64,000 nucleotides of DNA from Brachyhypopomus gauderio (GCF_052324685.1 NC_135219.1:25051032-25115031), one strand, 5' to 3'; shown: positions 1-11,683, counted from the first letter of the stretch. Notes: a model not told the origin generated them from the sequence alone. Program-made: numbers and translations.

Positions 1-139
1 CGGAGTCGATCAGGGCCAGTAACCGATGTTCCCCGGAACCCCTCCATGATAAAACTACTTGAGCAGTCAAGCCCGTGGCAGGGGAATACGTGGTCTGACC
101 CGTCGGAGCTTCCCCAGTCACCGGCGGGTCTGCCCTTTT
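1..139 (-). CDS. Ty3/Gypsy pol, N-terminal fragment (start of aspartic protease)
   Basis: This is the first part of the pol frame of an LTR retrotransposon running off the left edge. The frame has no stop from about 139 down to 2. It ends at the window edge with LLALIDS, the start of the retropepsin active site (Asp-Ser-Gly in the family), which would process the Gag-Pol polyprotein. It overlaps the end of gag by about 20 bases in the -1 frame, so a programmed -1 frameshift is the likely expression mode. Reverse transcriptase and integrase would lie outside the window. The family call rests on the combined gag and protease context. Confidence 0.7.
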
Positions 140-1065
140 CCCTGCAGCTCGGGGCAGTCTGCGATTTTATGCTCAGTACCCCCACAATACAGGCATTTAC
201 CCCCTCGCATGCGGTTCTCCCTTTCTTGCCTTGAAAGGCGCGTATGGCCTAGTTGCATAGGCTGTTCGCCTGTTTCAGCAGGTCCGGACGAGGTGCCAGG
301 TGTGTCCGTGTGTAACACCACTCTACTCTGTGATCGCCGCTGCGTTTTACGGTCGCGCAACCAGTTGTCTATCCTGATCGCGAGGTCGATCATAGCGTCT
401 AGCGTGGTGGGTGTCTCTCTAAGGGCTAGTTCGTCCTTGATTTCTTCACTAAGCTCCTCCATGTATATGGCCCCGAGAGCCTCTGATCCCCAAGAGCTCT
501 CTGCAGCCAGCGTGCGGAAACTCGGGGAGTACTCGGCCACCGTAGCCCTACCCTGGCGCGTCCGCAGCAGTCTGGAACCTGCTAGACCGTCGGCCAGAGG
601 ATGGTAAAAGGCCTGACGCATGGCATTAGAGAAGCGGTCGAACGAGGCGCAGGTCTCAGGCTGCTTTTCCCACACCGGCGTGGCCCACTGTAATGCCTTG
701 CCCGAGAGCAAAGCCATTACGTAGGCTACCTTAGCCCGCTCGGTGGGGAATCGGGAGGGCTGCTGCTCAAAGACGAGTGAACACTGTATCAAAAACCCTC
801 GACACCCTTCGGGTTCCCCGGTGTAACGTGCGGGAGCGGGTAACGCGGGCTCCCCACGTGAGATGCTAGGAGGTTCGGGCACCGGAGAGGCGACAGACGG
901 CCCGGGGTGAGCGGCAGGCTGACTTGCCGCCTGAATGGCAGTGGACATGTTCTGAAGTTGGGTTAGTATCTGCTGTAAGACCTGCTCGTGCCTGCCTATA
1001 GCCTGCCCTTGAGCAGCCAGAGCCGTCCTCAGCTCGCTAACGTCCTGAGAGCCTGCTGAGTCCAT
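118..1065 (-). CDS. Ty3/Gypsy retrotransposon Gag polyprotein
   Basis: The likely start is the Met at 1065 (MDSAGSQDVSEL), giving about 315 residues. The open frame continues upstream to 1326, but that part lies in the repeat-rich leader/LTR. The order is a coiled-coil-like N-terminus, a proline-rich linker, a retrotransposon Gag domain (around ALPAPARYTGEPEGCRGFL and FYHPLADGLAGSRLL), a basic stretch and a CCHC zinc knuckle near the C-terminus (CLYCGGTEHKIADC, spacing C-x2-C-x4-H-x4-C). Gag would assemble the particle and bind the element RNA. The frame is intact and followed by an overlapping pol frame, so this copy may be young. It is a retrotransposon gene, not a host gene. Confidence 0.85.
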   Translation of the reverse strand: MDSAGSQDVSELRTALAAQGQAIGRHEQVLQQILTQLQNMSTAIQAASQPAAHPGPSVASPVPEPPSISRGEPALPAPARYTGEPEGCRGFLIQCSLVFEQQPSRFPTERAKVAYVMALLSGKALQWATPVWEKQPETCASFDRFSNAMRQAFYHPLADGLAGSRLLRTRQGRATVAEYSPSFRTLAAESSWGSEALGAIYMEELSEEIKDELALRETPTTLDAMIDLAIRIDNWLRDRKTQRRSQSRVVLHTDTPGTSSGPAETGEQPMQLGHTRLSRQERENRMRGGKCLYCGGTEHKIADCPELQGKGQTRR

Positions 1066-1828
1066 GGTAGGCTGAGTTGTTCTGTAACGAGGGTCCTCAG
1101 GGTACAGAGGACCCACGGGGTTTTTGTTTGATGGACTCAGGAGCAAACTCAAAAGCACAAATAGCGAACTGAGACCTCCGCGAGGAGCGGGAAACGCAGA
1201 AAATAAAAACAGAGAAAAGTCTCTGAAAAACCAAACTGAAAACACACGGAGGCAACAACTCAACGTGTCGGTAAGAACTGGAGCACAAACGAACAAAATA
1301 ATGAAACCTGAGAACCAAAAACACACGGAGGCAATAACTCAACGTGTCGGTAAGAACTGGAGTGCAAACGAACAAAATAATGAAACCTGAGAACCAAAAA
1401 CACACGGAGGCAATAACTCAACGTGTCAGTAAGAACTAGAGCACAAATGAACAAAATAATGAAATGGTACAGGAAGGGTACAGCGAGGGAAAACTTGAGG
1501 TAGGCCAGGAAGGGCGCAGGAGAGAGACTCGAAGGGAACAGGGGAAAAAACGAGAGACCAAAGTACGAAAGATTTGAAGAATACCGGCTGGCAGTACGTG
1601 CGAGAGGCAACAAACAACTCAGCAGTGAGGCACTGCAACTGTGCCTGTTAAATAGGGGAAGGCACAGCTGCAGGTCCTTACTGCTGATTGCGTCTCGTTA
1701 GGTCGTGAAGGCGTGCACTCCTCCTAGTGGCGACAGGAGGGACGGTCCTGGACCCAGCCCTGGTTGGAGTGGGCAGAGCACGCCCTCTGTTGGCGACAGG
1801 AGGGACGGTCCTGGACCCAGCCCTGACA
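1066..1828 (-). mobile_element. LTR and 5' leader of the Ty3/Gypsy element
   Basis: On the minus strand the LTR begins at 1828 with TGTCAGGGCTGGG, the usual TG start. Within it a 36-base block occurs twice (about 1729-1764 and 1792-1827), and a 79-base unit is repeated three times nearer gag. The exact LTR 3' end and primer-binding site could not be fixed. The partner LTR is outside the window. A related LTR fragment with the same TGTCAGGGCTGG start lies near 14962. Confidence 0.6.
1243..1480. repeat. 79-bp tandem repeat, three units, in LTR/leader
   Basis: Units begin at about 1243, 1322 and 1401 with CACACGGAGGCAA and each contains CAACGTGTCGGTAAGAACT or a one-base variant. They lie between the LTR start and gag, where copy number may vary between family members. 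Confidence 0.8.
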
Positions 1829-2043
1829 CAATATTTAGTTCTCAACTAATAGTATCTTTTCATATTGTTTGGTATCTGAAGGATTTAACTATGAATTCCT
1901 TGGAGGGTTTGGCAGCAACTACTTTTGATTGATATCAACACAGACAATTTGGTGAAAATAAATTATATTTATTTAAAACCAACTATCCTAAAACACAAAC
2001 AGCATCAAGAAGGATCAGTATATTTACAGTGAAGTCTCAGCAT

Positions 2044-2086
<43 letters not shown>

Positions 2087-3738
2087 GGGGAGGAGAGTAA
2101 AGGTTAGCGTGCATGCTTGAGGAGGCTGGATTTGTTATCTTGGTTCTCCTATGGGGAACAAAGCAACTAAAATGGCGCTGACTTCAAACAGTAGTGCAGT
2201 GTGCCTGTATGTTAATGACCTCAGCTGATTTATTCTAACGTGGTCAGAACAAAGGGTAATGGCACTAGCTTAACAAATGAAATTAATGTGGTGTATCAGT
2301 TATTAATCAGTGTTAATAAAAACAGATCTCATGCACAACACCGAATGTATGAACAAACCTTGATGAAGATTTTGAACACAAAAACACTGAGAAGGTTTTA
2401 GACTCTCACATGTTGAGAATTTTGGGTGGTTTCGTCGTCCTCTCGGAATTCTCCTGGAATTAAGAGGGAATTTCCACCACATGTTCCTCATCGTCCAGGT
2501 TTCCTGGGGATCCTTCTGGAAATGGGAGTCTAGGAATGTGTATGTATGTATAAATGCTGATCATCATTCCACTGACTCACGCACATTACTGCCGCCTAGT
2601 CACAGAGAGACAGAAGGCAGTAAACATGCTATTGACCATGAGTTACACCACTTGGATAGTGAAGGTCCACCTTCCTATTCTAATAGACATGTCCTTGAAC
2701 ATTTCCTTGAACAAGGAAATAGAGTTTAGCCTCTCTAACTTGCCTTATGCAACAGAATGAGAGAAATTCAAGCTAATTTGGAAAACCACCTCTAGGTCAT
2801 TTCGTACATTAATAGAGTCACAGCCGTTTTCCATTAGGGACAGTTACACTCAGCTTTGCAAAGCCCTTGCTGAGGAGTATTAGCCCTTTTTTGAGGAAAC
2901 ATCAGTGTAGCGGATACATATGTTAGTTTATGGATTGTGAACGAGGCACCATCCTGATTGCTCAGGAACCAGTATTGTGATAACGGAGATAGGTGGAATA
3001 TGGTTTGATCAGTCTCATTACTAAAGGGTTAAGTTCTGGTTCCGCGCAGTGACCTAATACCATCAATCAAAATATGTATTTACCACCGTGACCAGATGAA
3101 TGAATGTCCACATTTATTAAATGGTTAATATGGCAATTGATATGAAGAATAGCATATGAATGATTTGGCTCAAAATGAAACTAAACCTATATGTAAATCT
3201 ACTAATCTAAACCAGGGATATAATAGTGAACAACAAAGAATATAAAATTAAACAACAATAGCGAATGATAAGCAGTTATCGACGGTCATGAGATTTAAAT
3301 GGATTATATGACTACCCTAAGGCTTGCCTAACTAGCGTAGGACCCAGGGACTGACACGAGATCTTTAGAGAGAGAATAGAAAGGAGAAAGAGAAAGTTTG
3401 GGCAGGCTAATGGTAACAGTGTTTACTATTTTGGACTCGGGGAGGAATAGAAGCTGGCAACCCCTAATCAGCATATGAACTGAGCGTCTTACTTTGAAGA
3501 AGAGGCGTGGTTACGCGGACCAACTGGAACCAACGGTTCATTTCCTGAGGCAGCTAAGGTCTGCGGAGCAGGTCACGTGAGACGGCTCGAATCGCGGATA
3601 CTTAGCCTTGGGCACCTAGTGGACAGTACTGTGGAGCTCTTCAGTACTTCCATGTATATGCTCAACATTGTTTATTTTGTCAAACAACACTGTTGAATCA
3701 GAAAAAACAGCATGACAGATTTAACATCACCAGTGTAC
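1829..3738. other. Intergenic sequence, no gene recognised
   Basis: AT-rich sequence with only short chance ORFs. No splice-supported exon, RNA gene or complete transposon was recognised apart from the GT microsatellite. Confidence 0.5.
2047..2084. repeat. (GT)n microsatellite
   Basis: Uninterrupted GT dinucleotides, about 19 units. Confidence 0.95.
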
Positions 3739-3888
3739 ATTTACACCAGGGGTGCCCAATACGTTGATCACGATCTACTGGTCGATTGCGAAGGAAGCGA
3801 GGGTAGATCGCATGACTTAAAAAAGTAGGGAATGAATGACAGGCTATCATCTATCTGCACTGAGAGTTGTCTTTTGATTGATATACAG

Positions 3889-4151
3889 CAGGGGTGCCCA
3901 TTACATCGATCGCGAAGGAAGTGTCGGTCGATCGCGAAGGAATGCGGGTAGATCGCATGACATTAAAAAGTAGTGGATGAATGACAGGATATCGTCCATC
4001 TGCTCTGACGGTTGTATACACTGCCCCGGTAACAATTTACGTTCGCTACAACCCCCCCCCATCAACAAATTACACTCGGAGCGAAGGAAGATCTTTCTGA
4101 CTTGGTCATCTTATAAGTAGCTCGTAACCTGAAAATTAGTGGGCACCCCTG
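3889..4151. mobile_element. Nested short hAT element, TSD ATATACAG
   Basis: A 263-base element with ends CAGGGGTGCCCA and TGGGCACCCCTG, closely related to its host element. The 8-base duplication ATATACAG is exact at 3881-3888 and 4152-4159. It has no coding capacity and is probably a MITE of the same family. Confidence 0.92.
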
Positions 4152-4309
4152 ATATACAGGGTAGCCAATGTGACGTCTGAACGTTTGACACCCTATGCAT
4201 GCGCGTTAAACCGTGCTAACTTGTTTAGTTACCTTGCTGTAGCTAGTCTCCAATTTATTTAAACTAAATACAACAAAGGGTATAAAAATGAGTGCTGTAG
4301 CTGGTCCGA

Positions 4310-4857
4310 GTAAGAAGCCTAAAACCTACCACTTCATACAGAATGCAAGAATTTGTTTTTCACTATGTCGTATTCTAAGTGTGTTTGCCTCATCTGTCAG
4401 TGTGCCGTTGGTATTCCAAAGAAGGGAAATGTGGAGCAGCATTTTTGGACTGTTCATGAAAACTATGACATTGACTTTCGTACAATAAGCGGGCTGAGAA
4501 GGAGAAAGGTGAAAGAACTAAAATCCCAGTTGTCCGAACAGCAGTAATTTTTCTCACATCTGACCACAAAAGTGCCACCGAAGCATCATTTCGTCTGAGT
4601 CACTTAATTGTTAAGCAAAGAAGTCCTTCCAAGAAGGAGAGATGATAAAAGAGGCATTTGTTGAAGCCGCTAATTCCTTGTTCCAAGACTTTAAAAACAA
4701 ATCGGAAATATTATCTTCAATCAAAGCTTTCCAGCTATCGCGGAATACAGTTTGCACAGTGCTATGAAGCCATGGTCGAGGATTTGACCCAGCAATTTTG
4801 GAAGGATATTGCGGACTGCGAGTGTTTCTCACTACAATTAGACGAGTCACACTAGTA
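4310..4857 (+). pseudogene. Broken hAT transposase, GTF2IRD2/ZBED5-like
   Basis: Pieces in different frames resemble the N-terminal half of GTF2IRD2/ZBED5-type hAT transposases: a zinc-finger-like segment (KCVCLICQCAVGIPKKGNVE, 4377 onward), then RRRKVKELKSQLSEQQ, then EAFVEAANSLFQDFKNKSEI and CECFSLQLDES. At least two frameshifts and in-frame stops separate them. The catalytic core and dimerisation region are absent. The family assignment is from remembered motifs. Confidence 0.75.
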
Positions 4858-5086
4858 TGTATTGTAGATGAAACTCAAATTCAATAAAAAAACTTTATTT
4901 ATCCTAAAAGGGGAAAAGGAAAGAAAGAGTACACAATATTAAATAGTAATAATAATAACTTAAATAATGCTAATATAGAAGAAATTAATTTATGTTCTGC
5001 ATTTATATTGTAGGTGGATCATTTTGACTTGGTCATCTTATAAGTAGCTCACAAGCTGAAAAGGTGTGGGCACCCCTGATTTACAC

Positions 5087-5410
5087 ACTTTAAATCCCCA
5101 AAATCAAAACCGTTTTTTTGTTTTTTGACTTTTTTTCTGTATTAGATTATGGAAACACAAGCCTTGAGGTGAATAAATGTGTTGGCCCAAATGTCTACTT
5201 CAGTTTGAATCCTGAATTATCATTCTGCTGTATGTACACCTTGAGATAACCAGTGGCCATTTTCAGCCCATTTTCACCCTCTTGTACTAGTACACTTTAA
5301 CACTGGTTGTACATATAGGAAAATGATCATTCAGGGCTCAAACTAAAACAGATAGTTGGACCAACATATTGATTCAGCTCCAGGCTTATGTTTCCATCAT
5401 TTTGGTTTGA
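5087..5410. other. Intergenic sequence, nothing recognised
   Basis: AT-rich, no ORF or repeat structure identified. Confidence 0.5.
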
Positions 5411-6162
5411 CATAAACTCCAGCCAAACTAAGCCTTTTCTTTTCTATGATGTCCAAAAGTATATAAAATCTAAAATATCCACTAACAAATATAACAAATA
5501 TCAACTAACAAAATAACCCACAACTATTTCAGTTGTTTTGCACATGTCCTTGTCAAAGACAAACATTTACAAATAATGGCAAGGGAGGTGTTAATATTTT
5601 CATCTTTGAGTTAGTTAGAACAGCTATCAATCACTTCGAATGCGTCAGCTGGTCACTGTTGTGGCTTTTTGGTTGGCCCACTACCCCTCCCCCTTTCACC
5701 TCGCCAGACAGAGGTGAGAAAAGCTGTCATTCAAAGTCAGCAGCTCACTCCGGTCCAATAAAACGAATGATTTCAAGAGTAGATAGATGTAGCTTTGCAG
5801 TTTGAGTACAGATGACATAACACAACGCTGCGATGTCTGTCTACTCTTGAATTCTGTTGTTTATATTGGACCGAAGAGTGGTGGTGGCTTTGAATGGTAA
5901 CATTTCACACCTTCTTCCTGGTGGGCTGTGAATGGGGGAGAGGTTGTGGGCCAATCAAGAAGCTGCAATAGCAACAAGCTGATGCCTTCGAAGTGATTGA
6001 TAGCTGTTCTAACCAATAGTTCAAGCTGAAAAGATTAACACCTAATTTGCCATGATTTGTAAATGTTTGCAGTCCTGGATTATTTTGTTTTGTTGAAATT
6101 TTGATTGCGTATACTTTTGGACATCACAGAAAAGAAAAGGCTTACTTTGGCTGGAGTTTATG
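5411..6162. repeat. Foldback (imperfect inverted) repeat
   Basis: The left arm begins CATAAACTCCAGCCAAACTA at 5411. The right arm ends with its near-exact inverse at 6162. Matching blocks recur along both arms, for example AACAGCTATCAATCACTTCG near 5620 and its inverse near 5995. The centre is near 5810. The arms, about 350-390 bases each, are clearly related but diverged, with indels. There are no coding features. A foldback DNA transposon or an old inverted duplication could explain it. Confidence 0.8.
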
Positions 6163-8500
6163 TTGAGTTTTTTGAGTACAGCATTGAACAAGAAGTTAGC
6201 AGGAACAACAGCTAAATATCAACTATATTAGATGACAATATTAGATGACAATATTAGATGATTAAAATGTACATTTCATAAATGATTAAGATAACACAAC
6301 CTGAAATAATCAATCTTAAATGTTCACCTTTTGGCAAAAAACCTGTAATATTTAAGTTTTGATAAGATATTGGTACTGGAAATTCCATCAAGCCAGCCAA
6401 TAAAAAAACAACCTTTTACTCAAGAGAATGGAAAATGTGTTTCCCCAAAGCTGCTTCAGTGCCTGATGTTCAAACCGCAAATCCAATCCGCTTTATTTGC
6501 TCTTTGTTGCCATCTCTTACATAAATGTTGAAGGCTGAAGGTTCTTTGAAGTCGTTTCACTCTTCAGATGAAAGACATGATTGGTAGGGAGCACAAACAC
6601 AAATGTTGCTATAGGCAGTAATGAAATGAAACAACTAATCCGTCACTGAAAAACTAAACTACCATGTGACTGTGCTGACCTTTGACCTGCAGAGAAAATA
6701 GTTTCCTTTTAAAATCAGGATCTACAGATCATGCAGTGGATACTAAATACAATGGAGTTTTTTTTTTTAGCAGAAGAACAATGAGCCATGTAGAGTTTAT
6801 TTCCAATGCGTGCCCTATATCATGCTTTAATTTGATATGCACTCTGAGACACGGTGCAGATATATCCCTATACCTCAGGCACCTGCATTTCCATTCCAAT
6901 CTTCATGGAAATGAGGCCAGATGGCACTTACAGTCACTTCTCTCAAGTGAAAGCCAGAGACAGTATGTGTTCACAGCTGGTGGAATAATTACGTGGGCAG
7001 GCCAAAGAGCCTGCTCTGGTTCCTGCAGACGGCCAACTATCTGGACTGGGAGAAGAGAAATTGCAGTTAGCATGACCCCCATGGGTTAAATGGTTAATGT
7101 GTGCTTAGTTTTAGAAGACACTCCCTAGAATAAGCAGCCTGCCTTTTCTTTTGGTCTTCATTGTGCTTTGCTCTGCATGCGACCAGAGCAAGCACTCATT
7201 CAGATTACTTATTACTTATTACTAGCATAATATTCTTATCTGATCCCAACTCTTTCATGCTTAATTATAAGCCCTAATTTGTGTTCACATATGATATTTT
7301 AAATATACATTTATATTTGGGACAGTATACATATACGTTTTACACCCTCTATAAAATGTATGCTATTTATGTATTAATATTTACAAAAGCTTAAAATGTT
7401 TTTCATTTGTAATCAATTATTTAATTACCACAGCTGTCAACTCTGATTTCGCCAGGATGAGATCTAAGTGATGATTACATGTAGAGGCACTGTACTAATG
7501 TACAAATAAGAGTGGCAATGAGCTCACAGTGGTGTCAGGCAGAGCTTACAGTCATCTTTGCTTCATGTAAGAACAAGTTCAGACATCTGCCATGGTTTAT
7601 GTGATATCAAGATTAATTCATGTCAGATATTCCTTTCTGAATAGTAGTTAAGGTTTATAATGTATAACAGTCAACACTGTACTCCATATTCAAACTAATT
7701 CAATGTATTACATGAAGATGTTAATTAGCTGATGAGTTGAGTGAGGTGCATTTAAAGAGGTACGACAATAAACTGTGCAGTGGGAGGATATTTCTGAAGC
7801 AGAGAGATGCTGTTTTTACTGTCCTCCTGTGTAAGCAATTAGTATTAGGCCCATATTTTAGTCCCACTTATTTTAGTTAATTTGGTTGTACTCGCTGTGC
7901 TATGAAATGTGATAAATGTGGATGCATTACTTGTTGAATTGTTTTCACTGCATTGCTTTAAGTCTCAATATTGAGAACCCAAATCCTTTAATTTCATTGT
8001 TTTGCAATAGAAAGCATGAATGAGCAGAGAGAGCCCCCTACTGTCCAAATCTACTCTAGAAGATATGGAACTGCTGGGATTTAGTCTTAGCTATTTTTCT
8101 ACTTTACATAAATGCTCAGTAAGGAAAACAATATTTCCAAAGCCATGAAATAACAGACTATCGCAAGTGGTGAGCATATTTGTGTGAACATGAGTGAGAG
8201 TTTGCATGTTTGCATTAAGTGTGTGTGTAAGGAGTGAAGAGTAATAAGTATTTTCCGTGGCCTGTGTGTATATGCATGTTTGTGTGGTAAGGACTGAAGA
8301 GAAAGAAGCAGTTTCCATGGCCTCAGGAACATAGCAGCAAGTATAGCAGCACAGTAATAGTGGAGCTGTTTGTTTATTTTGTGCATGTACATACATAGTT
8401 ACAACCCCTGTTTTCACTGCCCCACCCCACATCAACCTTCTCTGTCTCCTCCCCCTGCGCATCACTGTCTTCTATCCAGAGTGCAGTGTTGGAGAAGGGT
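6163..8500. other. Intergenic sequence, no gene recognised
   Basis: Mostly unique-looking AT-rich DNA. ORFs at 6682-7089 and 8091-8465 have no recognisable domain or splice signals. The stretch 6780-7080 is less AT-rich and could be a conserved noncoding element, but that cannot be tested here. Confidence 0.45.
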
Positions 8501-8881
8501 AATGCTGCAGGCCGGAGCCCCGGTGGGCGTGGGTAAAGGGCGGAGCATGTGTCAATCATTTTCGAATGCAGCCAATCAGATACTAGACTTTCGTTGTCAA
8601 TCAATTTTTATTAAGCCAATTATCAGCCAGAGTTAGCTGTCAATCATTTTTTAATGCAGCCAATCATCTTAACAGATCTGCCAAATGAAGGCGGAAACTG
8701 CACGGAGAAGCTCTTTAAACAGAAGTATATGCCATTCTTGCACAAAAGTAGCTGAATAAAAACATTAGAAGAGCCATGACTTTAGACATTTTTATATCAA
8801 AGTTTAAAATACTTCTCACTTGTTATTCTGGAACGACAGTTTAATGTTTTTTTCCCTTTATTGCACGTATTGCATCATTTA

Positions 8882-8944
<63 letters not shown>

Positions 8945-9840
8945 GAGTGTAAATTGTTAGCGGAGGGGAGGTGTAAATGGACACAAATTAAGTATTATAT
9001 CGCGATCGATCGCCAAGTATAAACGCCTCCGCCGAGCAGAGCGTTGAGTAGCGATTTCGATTGGAGGATCGTGCTCTATTTTTTATTATTAATTTTTTTG
9101 CTGATGCTGGTCCAGCGTGTCGCGTGCCACTGATTATGCCTCAGCGTGCCAACGGTGGCCCGCGTTGGCAATTTCTACAATGGTTATAATATTCAAAGGC
9201 TCTACAGCAGGGGTTGGCAACCTATGGCACGCGGGCCACCGTTGGCACGCCGAGGCATAATCAGTGGCACGTGACACGCTGGACCAGCATCAGCAAAAAA
9301 TTAATAATAAAAAATAGAGCACGATCCTCCAATCGAAATCGCTACTCAACGCTCTGCTCGGCGGAGGCGTTTATACTTGGCGATCGATCGCGATATAATA
9401 CTTAATTTGTGTCCATTTACACCTCCCCTCCGCTAACAATTTACACTCGCCACATGATGTAAATGATGCAATACGTGCAATAAAGGGAAAAAAACATTAA
9501 ACTGTCGTTCCAGAATAACAAGTGAGAAGTATTTTAAACTTTGATATAAAAATGTCTAAAGTCATGGCTCTTCTAATGTTTTTATTCAGCTACTTTTGTG
9601 CAAGAATGGCATATACTTCTGTTTAAAGAGCTTCTCCGTGCAGTTTCCGCCTTCATTTGGCAGATCTGTTAAGATGATTGGCTGCAGTAAAAAATGATTG
9701 ACAGCAAACTCTGGCTGATAATTGGCTTAATAAAAATTGATTGACAACGAAAGTCTAGTATCTGATTGGCTGCATTCGAAAATGATTGACACATGCTCCG
9801 CCCTTTACCCACGCCCACCGGGGCTCCGGGCTGCAGCATT
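8501..9840. repeat. Long palindrome (about 0.61-kb arms, about 65-base spacer)
   Basis: The left arm 8501-9164 starts AATGCTGCAG. The right arm 9230-9840 ends CTGCAGCATT. The arms are nearly identical inverse copies, including the blocks around GGAGCCCCGGTGGGCGTGGG and GCGATCGATCGC. The size difference is mostly a (TA)n tract present only in the left arm. The inner edge of the right arm carries CAGGGGTTGGCAACC, which resembles a hAT terminus, so the unit may be a palindromic hAT derivative. Confidence 0.92.
8888..8941. repeat. (TA)n microsatellite in one palindrome arm
   Basis: About 27 AT units. The matching place in the right arm (near 9452) has none, so the tract expanded after the arms formed or was lost from the other arm. 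Confidence 0.9.
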
Positions 9841-9878
9841 ACATATATGTGCAGTGTTGTGGCCTAAACATGTAACCC

Positions 9879-10710
9879 ACAGGTGTCAAACTCAAGGCCC
9901 GCTGCGGCATTTTATGTGGCCCACGAGAGCTTAAAAAGCCAAATTGTCAAAAAATAAAATAAGTAAAAGTGAGCAAAAACTACATTTCCCACAATTATGT
10001 TACCCGCGAAGTGACGGCATCTCGACACTGTGGTGTTTCCATATCGATGCGATTTTCCTAATAAGTGTAATTGAGAAATACAAATAATGATCCCAAAATG
10101 TCCAGGAAGAGAAACGTTGATGCAGATAGAAGGGTGTTTCAAGAAAGGTGGGAAAGCGATGTTTGCGCTTCAAGGAGAAAACCGGGTATGAAGCGGTGGC
10201 GGATGTCAAAGAGTATAATACGTTGGCATTTTGCAACCAAACACGGAGCTATGTATGCCAAAATTAGACATAAAAAAAAAACGACGAATTGTCAAAGAAT
10301 TAAAAAGCAAAGTGCGATCACAACAGAATGTGTTCACAACCACAAACGAAGCGGCAGTAAATGGTAGCTTAATTTTGGCTGAAGAAATCGCCGCACTTCA
10401 GTCTTTTTCAGAAGGAGCGTTATTTGATATTTCAAGTTTTGAACAAAGTAAATGTGATATATTTGATGAATTTTTCTTTATTCACATAGTTTGATCGTTG
10501 ATTGATGGAGTAATGTGGGTTTCATAACCTAATAAATTTAAAGGATTTATGTTATAATAACAGTATATAATATTTGTTACTTTAATAAGTAATAAATTCA
10601 GAGGTATTTAACATTAAGGAGTAGGTACATTTATAAGTTACATATGGCCCTCCGTGGGTAACGATTATGCAGATGTGGCCCGTGGTTAAAATGAGTTTGA
10701 CACCCCTGAT
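9879..10710 (+). mobile_element. hAT-like transposon, TSD TGTAACCC
   Basis: The left end is ACAGGTGTCAAACTCA and the right end is the inverse of TCAGGGGTGTCAAACTCA. TGTAACCCA flanks both sides (9871-9879 and 10711-10719), so the exact cut is uncertain by one base. It holds a decayed transposase fragment. Confidence 0.88.
10081..10480 (+). pseudogene. hAT transposase N-terminal remnant
   Basis: Frame-shifted pieces read MSRKRNVDADRRVFQERWES, then KRRIVKELKSKVRSQQNVFT and ILAEEIAALQSFSEGALFD. This is the N-terminal region of SCAND3/GTF2IRD2-like hAT transposases. Several frame changes and an early end after the SFSEGA block show it is dead. Confidence 0.7.
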
Positions 10711-10719
10711 TGTAACCCA

Positions 10720-11305
10720 TGCATTAGTCTATCTTCCTGCTTATTTTCCATGTGTGCTGTTTACTGTTAAGGACCTTGCTTGTTGCCTTGTTGGGTTGTT
10801 AATGTTGTTGTCATCATGTTTGTCTAAAAGGCTTTTATTAGGTTTTGTGTTTTGTTAGGTTTATTTATTTATTGGTTGTATTTTGGTTGGTTACTGTCTA
10901 TTGTCCCATAAATATATATATATATATATTACTGTTTACCTGTTATCCTTTGTTCTTTGCTGATCCCTTCAGGGAGAAAATATGTATGCACCTATATTTG
11001 TATGTATTCAAATATATATGTATTGTATATTCTGGCTAGGTTCCAGGGTAGTGCCATAGAGACAGAAACATGACTGACATGCACAACAGAAATTTTATTT
11101 ATATACAACAGTTGTTGTCACAAAGCAGCTTTGCAAGTGTCAGAGTCCAAGCCCCCATTGAGCAAGGGCGACAGTGGCAAGGAAATCTCCCTAAGGGCAT
11201 GAGGAAGAAACCTTGAGAGGAACCAACCAAGACTTTGTCCTCCTCTTGCCGACGATATTAAACACAACGTATTCAAGATTATATATATATATATAAATTC
11301 AAGAT

Positions 11306-11335
<30 letters not shown>
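10720..11335. other. Intergenic sequence with a LINE-tail fragment
   Basis: A segment at about 11092-11250 (ACAACAGTTGTTGTCACAAA onward) matches blocks at 20445 and 24745 that belong to the LINE family described there. The rest is AT-rich with TA tracts at 10912-10929 and 11281-11335. No gene is seen. Confidence 0.6.
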
Positions 11336-11336
<1 letters not shown>

Positions 11337-11683
11337 TAGGGGTGGGACGCGATTAAAAAAATTAATCGAATTAATCGGAAGCTTTGTAATTAATTAATCA
11401 AAATTAATCGCATTTTAATCGCATTTCAGTATTTAACATGAGAAATATTAATTTAAGTTTGAATGATGAATGAATCAATGAACATAATCAAACTTCAACA
11501 TCTTGTTTATTTTTCCACCAGTCTACTACACAGACCAATATATGAGTGCAGAAAACAGTTCAGAACATTGGAAATTCTGACCAAAAATGTTGTTTAATTT
11601 TGGGAGTTTTGCTCAGGATATTGGAAGAATTGAAGTAAATCAGAAGATGTTTTTTAATACCATTTTAGATGGTATACTTTTCT

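Larger units (their letters stand above)
3747..5078 (+). mobile_element. hAT transposon (outer), TSD ATTTACAC
   Basis: The ends are CAGGGGTGCCCAA and the inverted GTGGGCACCCCTG. The 8-base target duplication ATTTACAC is exact at 3739-3746 and 5079-5086, the length expected for hAT. Inside are a smaller hAT element with its own duplication and the broken 5' part of a GTF2IRD2/ZBED-type hAT transposase. The right part of the transposase is deleted, so the copy is non-autonomous. Confidence 0.92.

Noticed and set aside
59-607. 182-codon plus-strand ORF
   Set aside because: Antisense shadow of the Gypsy gag; no domain.
6682-7089. 135-codon ORF as a host gene
   Set aside because: No recognisable motif, no splice partners, composition unlike coding sequence.
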